DNA of 64,000 nucleotides from Spongospora subterranea f. sp. subterranea (lineage: Eukaryota > Endomyxa: Phytomyxea > Phytomyxea > Plasmodiophorida): contig JAUGWO010000202.1 of assembly GCA_049724395.1 (NCBI GenBank), positions 1 through 64,000 of the forward strand, written 5' to 3'. Positions 38,183 through 51,000 of the stretch are shown one piece after another; the first letter of the stretch is position 1, and every line of letters starts with the position of its first letter. The translations under genes and the position numbers were made by a program. Under the pieces are notes generated by a model, which saw nothing but the letters and a program-made list of their open reading frames with translations, made no database searches and had not been told where the DNA came from.

Positions 38183-40491
38183 TTGGATTTTGCAAATGAC
38201 ACCGTACTACGGTTAGTGAATAGTTCCCGTAGCAAATCAGACGATCGCTGGACGTGGATTCACCGCGACACGCGTTCTGTTGTGGACCTGGCGCTCGTTC
38301 GTGGCACACTTCATTCACCGACACCGCACCAACTAGTTACGATCACCATTCCGGAGCCAGGAGACCCGCCGGCGAAAGACTCTGAACGATGGAACTGGGC
38401 AAGAGGAGCGCTGGCGCGTGAAAATAAAGACTCTGCCGACTGCAAGAACCTGCTCACACCAGTGATCGCTCAACTGACTACATTATGGTCAACAAGTCGG
38501 AGCCGAACTCGACGATCAACTTCACGACGACCCCGACAATGACGATGCCATCCTGGCCGCCCAGAATCTGGTCGACGATGCGTACTCGAGAACCTGCTCT
38601 GATCTTCGAGATGCACTGAACGGAGTTGCGTGTTGGAGACCGATGAAGGCGAACCGCACCTTCAAGGCTCACAGGACAGCCGATTGGCGGACGATGGTCC
38701 AGATGCCGGACGGGTATGTGATCAGCAAAGTCAAGTCGTTGATGGAGTCGCTTCAAGATGGGGACGCCGACGCGCAAGGAGGTAATCGCCCCTCGCTGGC
38801 CCAATTCTCTGATCACTACCGCGAGTTATTTACCCGATCCGACGACACCCCATCTGAAGACTTCCAGGCCGCACGTAAGCCGATATCCTGCGTTGATCAA
38901 GTTGAGAAGCTTGCATCTTCTGCAACAAGCATCGGGGCAAAAATTGCACCAGCTCAAGTGGAAGAAGGCGATCGGGCCTGACAATCTGCCTGCCGAGGTT
39001 TTCAAGTGATGCCCAGAATCGTCGCCGCCCATGCTGCATGAAATGTTTCGGTCTCTATGGGCTCATGAAGCCTCCCCGACAGTTTGAGAACAGGCATTTA
39101 TGCATTTGAACCGAAACGTAGCGACGACCTGTCGAGGAAGTTGGAAATTGGAGAGGAGTTTCGCTGCATTGTCGCATGAAGAAGATGTACGAGCTCTGCA
39201 TTGGACAAGTTCTGTCGGAGAAGGACCTGATCCATCACCATGTTTTTCAGACCGGTTTTCAAGCCAGAGTTGGCGCTCAGGATACCGTGCACGTGGTCGA
39301 CGAACTGACGAATCATTATGCAAATGTGAAGAAGCAGCCGCTCGCGTCCGTACTGCTGGACATTCGCAAGGCGTACGACCGGACGGCGAGAGCCTTACTC
39401 TGGCGGAAACTGCTCGCGCGAGGCTGTCCACGACATTTGATATGGGTACCGCGTTGGACCATTGCTCAATTGTCGTGTTTCTTGACGAAACCAAGGGAGA
39501 CCCGGTCCCGGCGCAAGTCGACGTCCCGCAAGGCGATTTGATTAGCCCGGCGATGTTCAGCGTCCTAGTTGATGACCTGCCGCTGAAATTGCAAGAAGCG
39601 TGTCGGCCGTTTGGTGGCAGTTCAAGGTTTGGAAGTATGGTTATCCCGGTTGCTATGTACGCTGACGACCAGAGGTTATTCCACTGGAACCATCAAGCAA
39701 TGCTGAAGGCCGCTAAAGCGCACGCTCGAGACCACTACAGCAAGAAGTCGGCCGTCTCGCTGCCAGTGGAGAACGGATGGACAGCGCTCACACTCCAAGA
39801 CCGGGCGATCCCGGTGAAAAAGACGGTGCAGCTTCTGGGCGTGCAGATGATTGAAGGACGAATCGACCACAACGGCCAGATCAAGACAAGACTACTGTAG
39901 CGCAGGCAACCCGGGCCAGCTTCGGGCTGGAACAGACGGGCGCCCTCTCCACACCGTTGCTGTCGTCGCTTGCGAGAAAAAAGCCACTGATTTCGGCATT
40001 TGCAGGTCAAGAGTGGAGTACGGAATGGCGATATCAAGTCACAAACGAGGCGCCTGGAGATGGTGGACAGGTTTATTGTAAGGCGCATCGCCAGATGCAT
40101 CGGCTCCGGGCGTGGCAACCATCTGATGAGGCGAATGGCGGGAATGGTACCGGGCGCGAACACGTCAGCACCAGTTGAGACTCAAATTCGAAGCGCGAAT
40201 GATGGGATTGATTCGGGAGGGAAGCTTCTAGCCCCCAAGATTTACGATGCTGCCACTCAAGTCAACAAGAGCCAGGCGAGGCGATGTTGGGCAAGGAGCT
40301 CATTTCATAAAACACTTATGGCGCGAAACCGACATTATCGGAAGGCAGCAGCGAACCAAGTGGTTGCCAACGCGACAAGGAAGATGAGGGACAGCATCAA
40401 TCGAGAAGCAGTTCGGTGCACGATCCGAGATGCGGGGTGGCGACCCGCAGAGGCGAAGAGCAAGTTGCTGAATGGAACAAGGCCCATCTGA
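38183..40491 (+). mobile_element. non-LTR retrotransposon (LINE), decayed
   Basis: The plus frames give, in order, an endonuclease tail (DDRWTWIHRDTRSVVDLALV, 38240 onward), a linker with MEGE-type acidic text, and reverse transcriptase. RT blocks include KKMYELCIGQVLSEKDLIHH, FQTGFQARVGAQDTVHVVDE, ASVLLDIRKAYDRTARALLW, VPQGDLISPAMFSVLVDDLP and the catalytic AMYADDQRLF (about 39650-39680). LLGVQMIEGRIDHNGQIKT ends the RT frame at 39900. A C-terminal block (RFIVRRIARCIGSGRGNHLM to 40491) is probably the element's own tail domain. At least three frame changes (near 38990, 39480 and 40000) show it is dead. I saw no poly-A tail or target-site duplication. Confidence 0.75.
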
Positions 40492-40579
40492 TTGCCTATA
40501 TTGGTGGAGAAGACTCAAGACAACAGCAGCCAAATGAGTTCTGCGATATTCGAAAGGAACATCAACACATGGCGTCTGC

Positions 40580-41000
40580 TATAACAATGATTTGGATCCT
40601 GTTATCTATAGCGATAGTGATTGGGCAGGCGACACTGACTCAAGGAGAAGCACTGGAGGATTTGTATGTTTGACGGGTGGTGGCCCAATCTCATCGAGTA
40701 AGTCATTGCACCAAACTGCTCTGTCGGCACTGGAGCCGAATATATTGCAATGTGTTCTGCGGCTCGAGAAGCGGCATGGACCAAACAACTCATCGTAGAG
40801 ATTTCTGGTATCACCAATATGATAATCATGATGTGCGATAATCAGGGCGCCGGATTGCAGGCAATAGGCGCACGGTGCGTTTGATTAAACCGTTGCGGAA
40901 AATACAGGCAACGATCAGGGCAATACAAATCTTCGCTGTGGGCCGATGGACAACTTTGTTCGCAAAACTTCACAAATTGAAAGCAGCTTGCGTCAAATGC
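40580..41000 (+). mobile_element. Ty1/copia LTR retrotransposon fossil, RNase H end of pol
   Basis: The frame includes YSDSDWAGDTDSRRSTGG, the signature of copia RNase H, and further downstream text resembling the end of copia pol. It is a broken fragment with a few breaks; LTRs were not recognised. It abuts the 35-bp tandem array. Confidence 0.75.
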
Positions 41001-41170
41001 GAACGTCATGACTGGTGATTTGAATCCAGTCTTTTAAACGTCATAACTGGTGATTTGAATCCAGTCTTTTGAACGTCATAACTGGTGATTTGAATCCAGT
41101 CTTTTGAACGTCATAACTGGTGATTTGAATCCAGTCTTTTGAACGTCATAACTGGTGATTTGAATCCTGT
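41001..41170. repeat. 35-bp tandem minisatellite, about 4.8 copies
   Basis: Units start at 41001, 41036, 41071, 41106 and 41141 with an exact 35-bp period and only one or two base differences. Each unit contains ACTGG and CCAGT spaced 10 nt apart, so every unit can fold into a small hairpin. The array begins where the copia fossil ends. Confidence 0.95.
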
Positions 41171-41468
41171 AGGCCCCTTCTATTGTAAGAACCCTCAGGC
41201 CGATCATTCCATCGGTTATGTTCCTGTACCTACCTTCAAGGAGCACCAAAACCGAATAACGTCCAGTAGTAAAGTAGACGAATCTGTTTCTTTGACCGCG
41301 ACTATTGCACCCAATGTTGTAATCCGGGCCCAGTAAAGGAAGATAAGCTGGTTATTTCAGGATCTCCACATATTGGTACTATGTTAAAGGTATGGAAAAT
41401 GTGACATCGTCATCGTATTATGTTAATGATATGGAAAATGTGACAACATAATTCTTGCTCGCAACGCC

Positions 41469-42794
41469 CTAGGGTTTTTTTCCAAAAATTACGGCCAGGA
41501 CGATGCCGACAATTATACAAGCAAGTAGTGAAATCGACCAGCAAGCTTTTTTACGTGAGGACCTGGCATGTCTTGCAGCTTTTTCAATGTTTTCTTGAGC
41601 ATCACGTGCGTATGTGGTCATTCGCTCGACGTTATTCCCAATCACGTCGAGAGTTTCTTGCTGCAGACTGACCATACAGGTCATATCGTGGAACAGCTCT
41701 TCGATATCCTTCAGGCCTTGTTCAATGGCCAACATTCCTTTGTGCCGAGTCTGGATATCGTGCACAACGTGGAGAGTGCTGTCGTCCATTCTGGCGATAG
41801 AATCCTGGAATATCGTCCCTGGGGAAGGGCTCTGCAACATTGTCTCAATCTCATACTATCACAATAGTTCAGTATCGCTGAAGATTACTCCAATCAATCG
41901 GCGTGTCAAACCTCAGTTATATTCTCCTTAACAATTCTGGATTGACGAGCAATACGCTCTTTCAGTTGGTCTCGGAAAGATTCCCCTGCTCTGTGATACT
42001 GTTCAACAACCTGCAAGCAATGTCAGGAAAATTATGCCAAACTTGCGACCCAGATAAAAGTATGGAGCGTATTCAAACCTGTTGGTTTCTAGCACTGATT
42101 TCAGTGAATCAAATAACTTCAACAATAGAAAACAAGATTATTTCACATAAGAGTTTCTGGAAACGAGTTGACGATGAGTATGGAAAAAGAATAAATGCGA
42201 TCAGAATGGAATTTGAATCGTCCTTTAACCAATCTGTTGATAACCGATTTACGGATGGCTCCTATAATTGAACGTTTCAACTACGGAAAGTTGACGTGAA
42301 AATTGGGTTCGGAATTCCACGGAAAACACTAAAATATGTAAAACGCAGACAATACCTCGTGAAAACTCCTCTCCGTTGTATTGATGAGATTAGTGCGAAC
42401 TTGAACAAGGACCGATCCAGGGGTTTTTTGACGATGGACGTCGTTCTCTTGCGATATCCGATCCAACTGGGACCTGACGAATCTCATGTCTCTCTTGATG
42501 GAGATAATTACGCGATCGAGTTCGTTCATGATATCCCGCTGGGAGTCTTCTTGTACTTCAACTCGAGACCTGCGCTTTCTGAGCGTGTCGAATGAGGACA
42601 TAACCGACCCACAAATACCTTTGCTCAAGCACGTCGATTTCTTTGATACCGGTTTCGATCTGATGGATTCTCGCATTGCTTGGCTGAAATGCCCTGGTGA
42701 TTGCAGCAAGGTCCGAGGAATCAGCAGCGAATCCCACACTGCCTATCGTGGAGGTCGTTTGTCCAGCTTCTGTATCTATCATCAGCATGGCCAT
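41469..42794 (-). CDS. syntaxin (Qa-SNARE) C
   Basis: Exons are 42794-42619, 42569-42356, 42010-41912 and 41855-41469, summing to 876 nt (291 aa). Exon 2 is 214 nt and exon 3 is 99 nt, identical in length to syntaxin B, with identical phases. Text in order: MAMLMIDTEAGQTTSTIG, ARIHQIETGIKEIDVLEQR, RDIMNELDRVIISIKRDMRF, VVEQYHRAGESFRDQLKERI, SNARE motif DIQTRHKGMLAIEQGLKDIE, MTCMVSLQQETLDVIGNNV (zero-layer Gln present), basic SSRKK, membrane anchor CWSISLLACIIVGIVLAVIF and GKKP tail. It is complete and probably acts at the plasma membrane or late secretory pathway. It is inverted relative to A and B and embedded in transposon debris. Confidence 0.92.
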
Positions 42795-43711
42795 CGCGTC
42801 AAATAAAACTCCTTGTGAGTCAAGTATTCAAAATCGGCCGATGTGAAATAGTTGTCCGATAGCCAGGCCAGGTCGTGCGTTGTCCCTCGGATTTACACGC
42901 ATTCTCCGAATCGCTTACCCGCCCAGGGATGATTAATTGAGCGGAGACTCTCGCAAGGACTCAAAAACCATCCCGATATAGCAAAACTAGCAAAGACGAA
43001 TTTTCCCCCATGCTGCTTGTAAATGATCCGTTTTGCCATGGTTGGCAGCATCTTGTGGGTAAAAGGAATACTGAGAACAACTCCTAGCCCCAAGGGAAAA
43101 CAAATTTTGGCAGACCGGCCTGCGCGAGGTTTGTGATAGCCAGTTAGTCTCTACTGGAAGACAATCGTTCGACAGGTAGGTCTTACAAATGAAGTTTACG
43201 TCATCAACGCTATCAAGGAGATTCCAAACCATCAAATCAAGTAGAAAAGCGAAGACTTTGACCATAAAAATTCTCATCCCATTCTTTCTTGAGCGCTTCG
43301 ATAGACTCCGGGCGGTCAAACAAAACCCGGGATTTGATGATAGCAACCTGACCTCGAAGCGGAAATTCGCTCTTGTTCGAATTGATTGTTCAACTTTTGT
43401 TTTCAATACCCTTCCGCATTAATACAGGAACACAGGGAACGCGAAATGCTTGTTAGTAATGTCAAAAGCGTTCCTCTCGTAGTAAGAATAATCTGCTTGT
43501 CGCACCTTGTCCCATAAAGAGAGCTCGTTTTAAAGCATCAGAAGTATAGCCTTGCCATATATAGATCGTTGACCTCTTCCTGACGCCTCCAAATCAGCCG
43601 ATTCCCTCTGGCACCAGTGGTCTCGATTTATTCTCAGCCATATTCGAGGAGGATGACCCAAATCCAGAGCACACATACACCGATTCAGTAAAAATTGTTT
43701 GAGCAATACTG
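42795..43711. other. intergenic, nothing recognised
   Basis: Overlapping minus frames at 42893-43406 have no family resemblance. This is probably debris around the gag-like fossil. Confidence 0.35.
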
Positions 43712-43810
43712 GGAAACTACCATTAACGAGCTACAAGAGAACCTGCCGGGACAAGCAACGACCGAGTTTATCCCGGCAGGTTCTCTTGTAGCTCGTTAAT
43801 GGTAGTTTCC
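43712..43810. repeat. perfect 40-bp foldback (inverted repeat, 19-nt loop)
   Basis: 43712-43751 is the exact reverse complement of 43771-43810, separated by 19 nt. The right arm belongs to the end of the gag-like frame, so the left arm is an inverted copy of it. This is the longest perfect palindrome I saw in the window. Confidence 0.95.
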
Positions 43811-44301
43811 AGCCGTTCGATGAACCCCGTCAATGGTTCCTCCGGTCGTTGGTGGACGGCCAGCGCGGCTTCCATCCATCTGTTCCTATCCTCTTGTTCC
43901 AGCGATCCCTGAATCCGGTCGCGCGCGTACAGAAGCACCTCTTCGTACGGGTCGTGCGGAAGCATTCGCTCAGCGGACGCCACCAACTCCACCAGTGACT
44001 TATTCCCCATCCTTGTGCGAATCCAAATCTCGACGCCGCGTCGGTCCTCGTACTCGAGTCTTCGAACCGTCGATATAAAAAGGTTGATGCACATGACCGC
44101 CCTGTCAACCTCCGCCGCGCTCCACGGGTTCGCGGTGCATGTCGCCAATTTCGGCGGATTGAACTGCCCTGAGCGCACTGGGATCCGTTGCGCCCGATGA
44201 AGGTTCGGCTGTTCCCGCGTCGCCTTGACATCTGGCTCCGCCTCCACCACCTGAACCGCGTCCTCTTCCGAGGGTGCCGGTAGTACTCGCTTTGTCAGCA
44301 C
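43768..44301 (-). mobile_element. gag-like fossil, probable LTR-retroelement piece
   Basis: A minus frame of about 177 residues is helical and charged, with a pattern reminiscent of capsid regions of Gypsy-like gag (RGVEIWIRTRMGNKSLVEL, then RWMEAALAVHQRPEEPLTGF). No other parts of the element and no LTRs were recognised. It is an isolated fragment and the family is uncertain. Confidence 0.3.
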
Positions 44302-45044
44302 CTCTATAACCTGGCAGAGCGCTCCTGCTCTGCCCGCATGCTCAGCAGTTCTTCTTTTATACTGGGGGTCTCGTCGTACGCCGATTCTGTCTTCATTGTT
44401 CCAAGATTATAAAGTTTGATTACGTGTAGCGAAATGTTGCGTTAGGAGCGAGAGTTTGAGTAGAAGCCTGATTTAATTGTCTATAATATAATCAAAATTT
44501 TATATGACAATAGGTCTTCATCAGGACTCAATCGCGTTCCTTGATTTCACAACTCATGTCAAAAACCCAAGTGGTGTCACCACCCTCAGCATTTTGAGCC
44601 GCACCAAATTAGGAATGTCGGTTAATACTGAATCGGTGTATGTAAGCTGTTTTTAGCAAGACGCTCACTGGTGTATTCACTAATTTTGTCCTATTTCCCG
44701 TAACAAGCTGTGACGGGAGTTTGCCACGCGTGGCAAGAACTAACCACCGCACTGCAAGCTGGAATTAGCGTTGGCCAACACAGAGTCGGTGAACCGAACA
44801 CGTGAATGGGTCGTCTGTCGTCAATCCCGTTCGTATCGAACAGCGGACTTATCCTACGTAAACTTGAGAGAGTGGCCTCTTGAAGTCTCAAACCGCCTCT
44901 AAAACCGCAATTGTATCGTTAGCCGACTGGATTACGCTGTAACGTCTCTGAACTTGGGGCGGGGCCTGACGAGGCAGCCACTCTCCACTGGACATTGATT
45001 TTTTTTTCATCTCCAGCGGTCAATAATCTCAGGGGTCTCATCAG
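44302..45044. other. intergenic, upstream of the Furry-like gene
   Basis: AT-rich. No coding segment; the promoter of the large plus-strand gene should lie here. Confidence 0.4.
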
Positions 45045-48000
45045 ATGTCCGGTTCGCGTGTCCCGGAACCGCTGTTGCATCCACCCGTGTCGCCCATGGC
45101 ACAGCCGATTCCCGGTATCGTCTACGCATGGAAAGATGTGGCATTGGCAGCTGCGAAAACCGCGGTTACGCGGGCGCGACGTATGGCGATGATGTCGCCG
45201 CTCACTCATCGTCTGATTTTCGAGGTGTTTGAACGGTTTCATCAGGAATATCGGCAAGGAATTAATCAAGTTTTCGCGAGTCTAGCTCAAACAGAAGCTT
45301 CGCTTCCGGAATCTATAGATTCGGCTGCTTTTCCTACAGCCTGGTCGGCTTTCTTACGTAAACTCGATTTTGAGAATTCGCATCTATCTGTTTTATCTGG
45401 TTTGGCCTCTGTTGATCCAGAATCGGTAGTTTCTCAAGCGCTGCAAATAAAGTTCGAAATTTTTGATGAGTCAAATAACCTTTTTCTGAAAGAGGCTATG
45501 TTGGACCTCTCTGAGCGGGTTTGTGCTCAAATCATCTCCCGCACCATCAGCTCGACTGAAAAGTTGACTACTAGCACAGTTCAGGAACTCCTGCAACGTG
45601 CAATGTCGGCCCATCGCGTTTGCCCATCATATGCTGACGGCTGGGCTAAAAGTCATTGGTATTGCGTCTATTTACCACCTTGACGCCGTAATATTCGCGT
45701 TCAGGTATCAGATCTTCTATTCTAAGCATCCAAATTTTTTTGATTTGATTTTTCAGGAAAGAACTATCGCTTTTCGACGCCAAGTCGCATTTTTCTCCCG
45801 AAGCAGCTGGGATTTTCTCTATGTTGACATACATTCGCGTGATACTTAAACACTCTACTGAGGAAGTTAATAATTCCAGATTAAGCAAGGTTCTGGAGAT
45901 GCACAAAACGATTTTACTTTCGAAAGGCTTAAAGCAAACCGTTCAGGTAAGGTTATGACTGTATTTTTGTTCTTTCTTCTAAATTTGCTCGTAGCCTGTG
46001 GCTTTAGCGCAATTGATCCAATTGGATATCTCGATACGACAATCGTCTGCTATTTTCGCTGACAACGACACAGTCGAGTTTTTATACAAAAGAACTGATG
46101 CCATGTCGAGGGTTTTCGACTGTAAGGCTGCAGCTTTGAAACTTATGGCAACAATATTAGAAAGAAGCCACTCGGATTTTTACGAGAAGAATTTCGATAC
46201 GTTTATCAACAAAAGAATCCTTCGTCATCTCACGACCCCGAGAAAGACAGCACACTGCTTAAGAATTTTATTACGCGTTTTAACAGGTACACAATGTCAA
46301 GGGCCTTCTTCTCTGAATAAGATTTGACATTATGGCTTTAGGTGCATATCAATCACCTGTAAACCTTGACGATATGGATGGGAACGTGCCGGGTAGCATC
46401 ATTGTGCATCCTAATGGCTCCGAACCCCATTTCCATCCTTATTCTTTCTCCATACGTCGTTGCCCAAATTCTTCTCCAGTTGTTGAGGTCCTGCAAAAAT
46501 TCTCTAGAGCCGTCATTAACAAAAAAGTCATTCATTTATCATGGCCAAGATACCAGTACGAACTAAGCGAAATAATTATGCAATTTGCTGTTCACGATAT
46601 TGAGTGGACGCTGCAAAACGTTATAGCGCCATTGCTTGCTTACAAAAAGGTTTCTGTTTGAACTGACCACGTTTATTTTTGACGTTTGTTCTAGGGAAGC
46701 CATCCAGAGCTGCTTCTTGCCCTTACGGTATGCCGTCAGATTTTTGCCGATAATGGAGATTTTCAAAAGCATGTTCACATTCCGGACTCGCGTAAATTGG
46801 CGGTTCTGCATATGATTCGTACAATGACTTCTACAATCGAGTCTATACTTAGCAAGTCTTTTTTTGAAGTGAGCGCTTTTTCTTCGTCAGAAAGGTCACA
46901 GGTAACTATATTTATGTTAGCGGAATCTTGCTGTAAGGATAAATTGTCAGGAACCTCTAGCTGTTACGTGTTTCGCTACTATATCCTCTAGTGCGTTTGC
47001 GCAACTGGGAGGTGTGAATGCCCAGTCCTGCGAAGCTGATGCATATTTCTCTTCTGAAGGCATAGAAGCAGATGAGACACAAGAAGGTGATACTGACGAT
47101 GTAAGCTTGTTTCTCTGGTTTTTGGTTTAATTGACATGCATTGATTTTTATTATCAGAGTTTTGACGGAAGAGATTTTGACTACTCCGTATCCCCTGCTA
47201 ATCGCCCGCCTAATCCAACATCCACGTACACTCTCCGGTTAGGAAGTAATGATTTCCCTTTTCTAGAAGGTTATGCAGGAACCATCACCAACGATGCTCC
47301 GGGCAATCACCCATCAAGTGAATTCAGCCCTAATCGAAGAATCAGTTCCTCTGGCCGGGCATTTCGACAATCAGAAGGGGAAACAACGTTCACGGCTAAC
47401 GCTAACCTATCCGATAACGATCAGAAAAGGTTTTAAATCATATTCCCCTCAATGCTAGTTCTCATGTCAATATCGCTAGGATCTACCTTAGGACAAAAAC
47501 GTTTTTCATTCCCATTGCTGCTATTCGTTGCCTTGGCGCTCTACCTTCCGAAGCAACGATTGTTGATAATCAAAGTTCTGTATTTTTGCTTCCGGTGTTG
47601 CTCCATAGTTACACCCCTCTTGCAATGGCTGTATCGCATTCCATTCAAGAAATGTGTGCTCACAATGACTCAGCGTGGTTTATTACAATCAACGAGTCTC
47701 TACTCAAATTTCTCTGTGAACTTCAGTTGTCCGACACATGCTCTATTGTTACTGTTATTTCACAACTCGCTGGTAATGCTTCCCAGTTGTCGGTGACGTA
47801 ACTAATTCATTCTGTAATCAGTTAACATTGAAACATGGTCAGCAAGCTACAGTAAAAAGTCCAACGAGTTATCTCCTTCTTTGCGGAATAGTCTGCAGAC
47901 GATGGATGCTGTTGCGGCAGCATACCTGTCTCATGAGCAAACCCGTGTTCGCTGCAGCGCCTACCATCTGCTTCAGTAGGTTCGTCGAATATTTTTGACT

Positions 48001-51000
48001 CACATGTCTGACTCGTTTCTTCTTAGCATTGTTTGGAGTGCAGTAAGAAAGTTTGAGAGCCCAACTGCGATCTGTTTTGCTTCATTTCTCTCGGATTTCG
48101 GTAAAATGGTTTAGTGAATGTTATTCTATTTTGTAAAAATTCTCAGGGTCGGCGCTTGTTGTCTCAGCAGAAACGCAACTTTCGGAATACCACAAATCGC
48201 GGTTTCCTGGTGGAATTTCCAGTGATTTAGATAAAACTCTTCGCAAAGAAGGTTCATCTAGCCCAGGGTTTTTCAAAGACGTGATTTTCCAAGACGCTCA
48301 ATATTCCGAGTACATGAGTTTTTGCTTAATTAATCTGACACAAAAAATCGGTATATGTGTTTTCAGTGATGGACCTCTTTTTTACATGTTTCTTCAGCTG
48401 AGGCTGATATTGGGTCAAGTTTACTTGACAAAGTTCAAGGAATTCTTTCTGATCGTTTAAACTCGTGCTTGAACCCCCTTTCACTTCATCCGTCTGGAGT
48501 TAAGCTTGCCGTCGCTCAATTTCTTTCAATCCGCCCCAAATCGGAATTGCTGGCTAACGATGTATTCCTAAGTCTCTGGCGATTCTTTCTCCTCGAGAAC
48601 AAAGATCCGGCCACCCAGGTATCTTAAATCTTAATTCAGTTATCATGGTCTTACTTAAAGGTTTAGGAAGCGTTCGAACTTTCCTTAACGTGCGCTCATC
48701 CTGATCATTTGGCCTTGTTGATCATGACTCTTAATCAAGCTCGTAATATGATGCGGTCCAAAACCACATCAGTAGCTGTCAAGCGTCCGAAAAAAAAAGA
48801 ATCTGAATTCGAAGATACACTCTTCGCTCTGGATCGCTTATGGTCTAGGTTTCTTGTTGCGTTGAGTGAGCCGAAGCGTCTTCGTCAAGCTTTTTCATCG
48901 TCGCCGCGCGTAAGATCTGTTTTCCTTGAATCCTGCCGATGTGGCATGACCAAGTAAGTTGTTATTGGATTATTTTCCCCGTTGTTGACGGTTTTTGGTA
49001 TCTCAGATCAGTCAAGAAGTGGGCTGAAACGCCTTCTAATCTAGGGGACAGAGCTGACTTTTTAAGCAATGTTTGTTTCGCATTAAGGCGGCGGCATAAA
49101 TACGATGGGGGTAAGTATTTAGATTTTGAATAATACTATATGCCACTGACCTTCGTAAATTAGCTGACTTTTCGGGTCCTTTTTTGGAAACAGAAATTCC
49201 GGGTTCGTTTTCACCAGTTTTAAGTTGCTTTGAACTGACTATATACAGAATGGCTGCAAGAGGATCGATGTCGAACCTTGCGCGAAGTAAGAATCTGGAG
49301 TGAATGCGGTGATGTCTTTTCAACGAAATCTGAAGAGGTTTGCACATTGCAATTTGAAGCTGTGAGAATTTATTTACGGACATTAGATGTCTTCGTATTT
49401 AAAGACAAAATGGAGCATATTGATTGAGAAACAAGTTCAGCACTCACTTGGAACTAATGGCAAAACTTTGAATGAGAGAGAAAAAGCGTTTCTTACTATT
49501 GAGTTGCAGTCCAAAATGAAAGAACAGGTGTGCTTCACTCTTAGATGCTCAATTAGCCGAATTTCCTCTAATTTTTTCAGATGCCTGTAGCGCTGGCGGA
49601 TCTTCGTTTGCGTTCATTTTGGTGCGCTTCTCGTATTCTAAGCCTAGGGCCCGTCCTTGATGACGCATCGCTTGCGGAAGGTTGTATCCCTTGCCAACAA
49701 ATTTATGTAACGCTTATTCTGGTCTAGGTGGTTGGCTTGACTGGGCGCTGCTTGCAGAGTCAAATGGGGTTCCTGCTCTGCAGATGCTGGTATGTTTTCA
49801 TTGGCGTGAGATGTCAAAACTGCTCGACCGTCTTTATTGGGAAACAAGGTCAATACTGTTTTCTATGAGGTTCTTTGATGTTTCACTAAACCGAGCTATC
49901 ATTAGTGAGGGCGGCCCACTTGCTCAAAATTTGTTCATCGCGTGTGCTTCACAACTTGTTCCAGTTTGCTTCGGACTGTCCGCCGTCATGACTCGGTTCG
50001 TGTTTTTTGAATCGATTACGCTTGACTAATGCGTCTTTTTACAGAGATGAGCTTCAAGACTGTATTCCTCTGTCTCAAGATGATATTGCTCTTCAAAATC
50101 TGAAACGACCGCTCATTCACGATATGTTGGCGCCCTTGCTGGTTTGTTCAATTTTCCACATGGGAAGGTATAATTTCGTTTTCCTCCGAAGTGCCTCGCT
50201 AATCAATTGTTTGCTTGTTAGCCGATCGAGACCTGTCTCACAGACTGCCGCTGCTATGCTAGCTCGTATATGTGACACGCTTGTCACGAGGTCGCTAAAC
50301 AAAGAACAGGTTTTGCCAATTATCCTCTCACTGCGATGGAACTTTGATGGTGTGCAAACAGGCAAAATCGTTGGCTGTCCTGAAAAGCCACCATCCAGGG
50401 CTCCAAAGCCAAATACCTTCTATCCGATGCAAAAATGCTTTGATCATCGCAAGGACTGTGGCAAATCTGTGCTCGCAGGAACTGATTGCATTGATCTTGA
50501 ACGAGGTCGTTTTACGCTGGGCTCAAGTACGTTTGATTCGAATATCAAGCAGCTGTATCTAACAATATTAATAGTTCCACAACCGGCAATGGCAGCAAAA
50601 ACAATGGTTTATTGATGCTTTCGAATCTTTTTTCTTGTCGCTGCCTTTTCATAAATTTGCGGCAATGCTTAGCTCTGATGCTGCTCAACTAATGCTCAGC
50701 GTACGCATCGTTATTTTTTTCATTCGAACAGTTTGTCTGAAGGGTTTTCTACAGGACATGGTGAATGTCACGCGTTCGCTTGTCAGAGATAGCGCTCCAG
50801 CTCTGCAGTCCATGCTCAACGTTTGGCAAAGTTTTGCTGGTGCTCGTTCCGAAGACCATCGTAATGCCAACATTCATGCAATCACAGAGTTTATTCTCGA
50901 AGACCAGATGCACGTTTCGCAATCGGACTATCTTGATGCTGCCTCTCTAATTGCAGTTGAACTGTATCGGTATTCAGCTTTATCGGTTCTTGATTGTCTG

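Noticed and set aside
41568-41931. Plus ORFs of about 100 codons
   Set aside because: They are antisense shadows of the syntaxin C SNARE and anchor exon.
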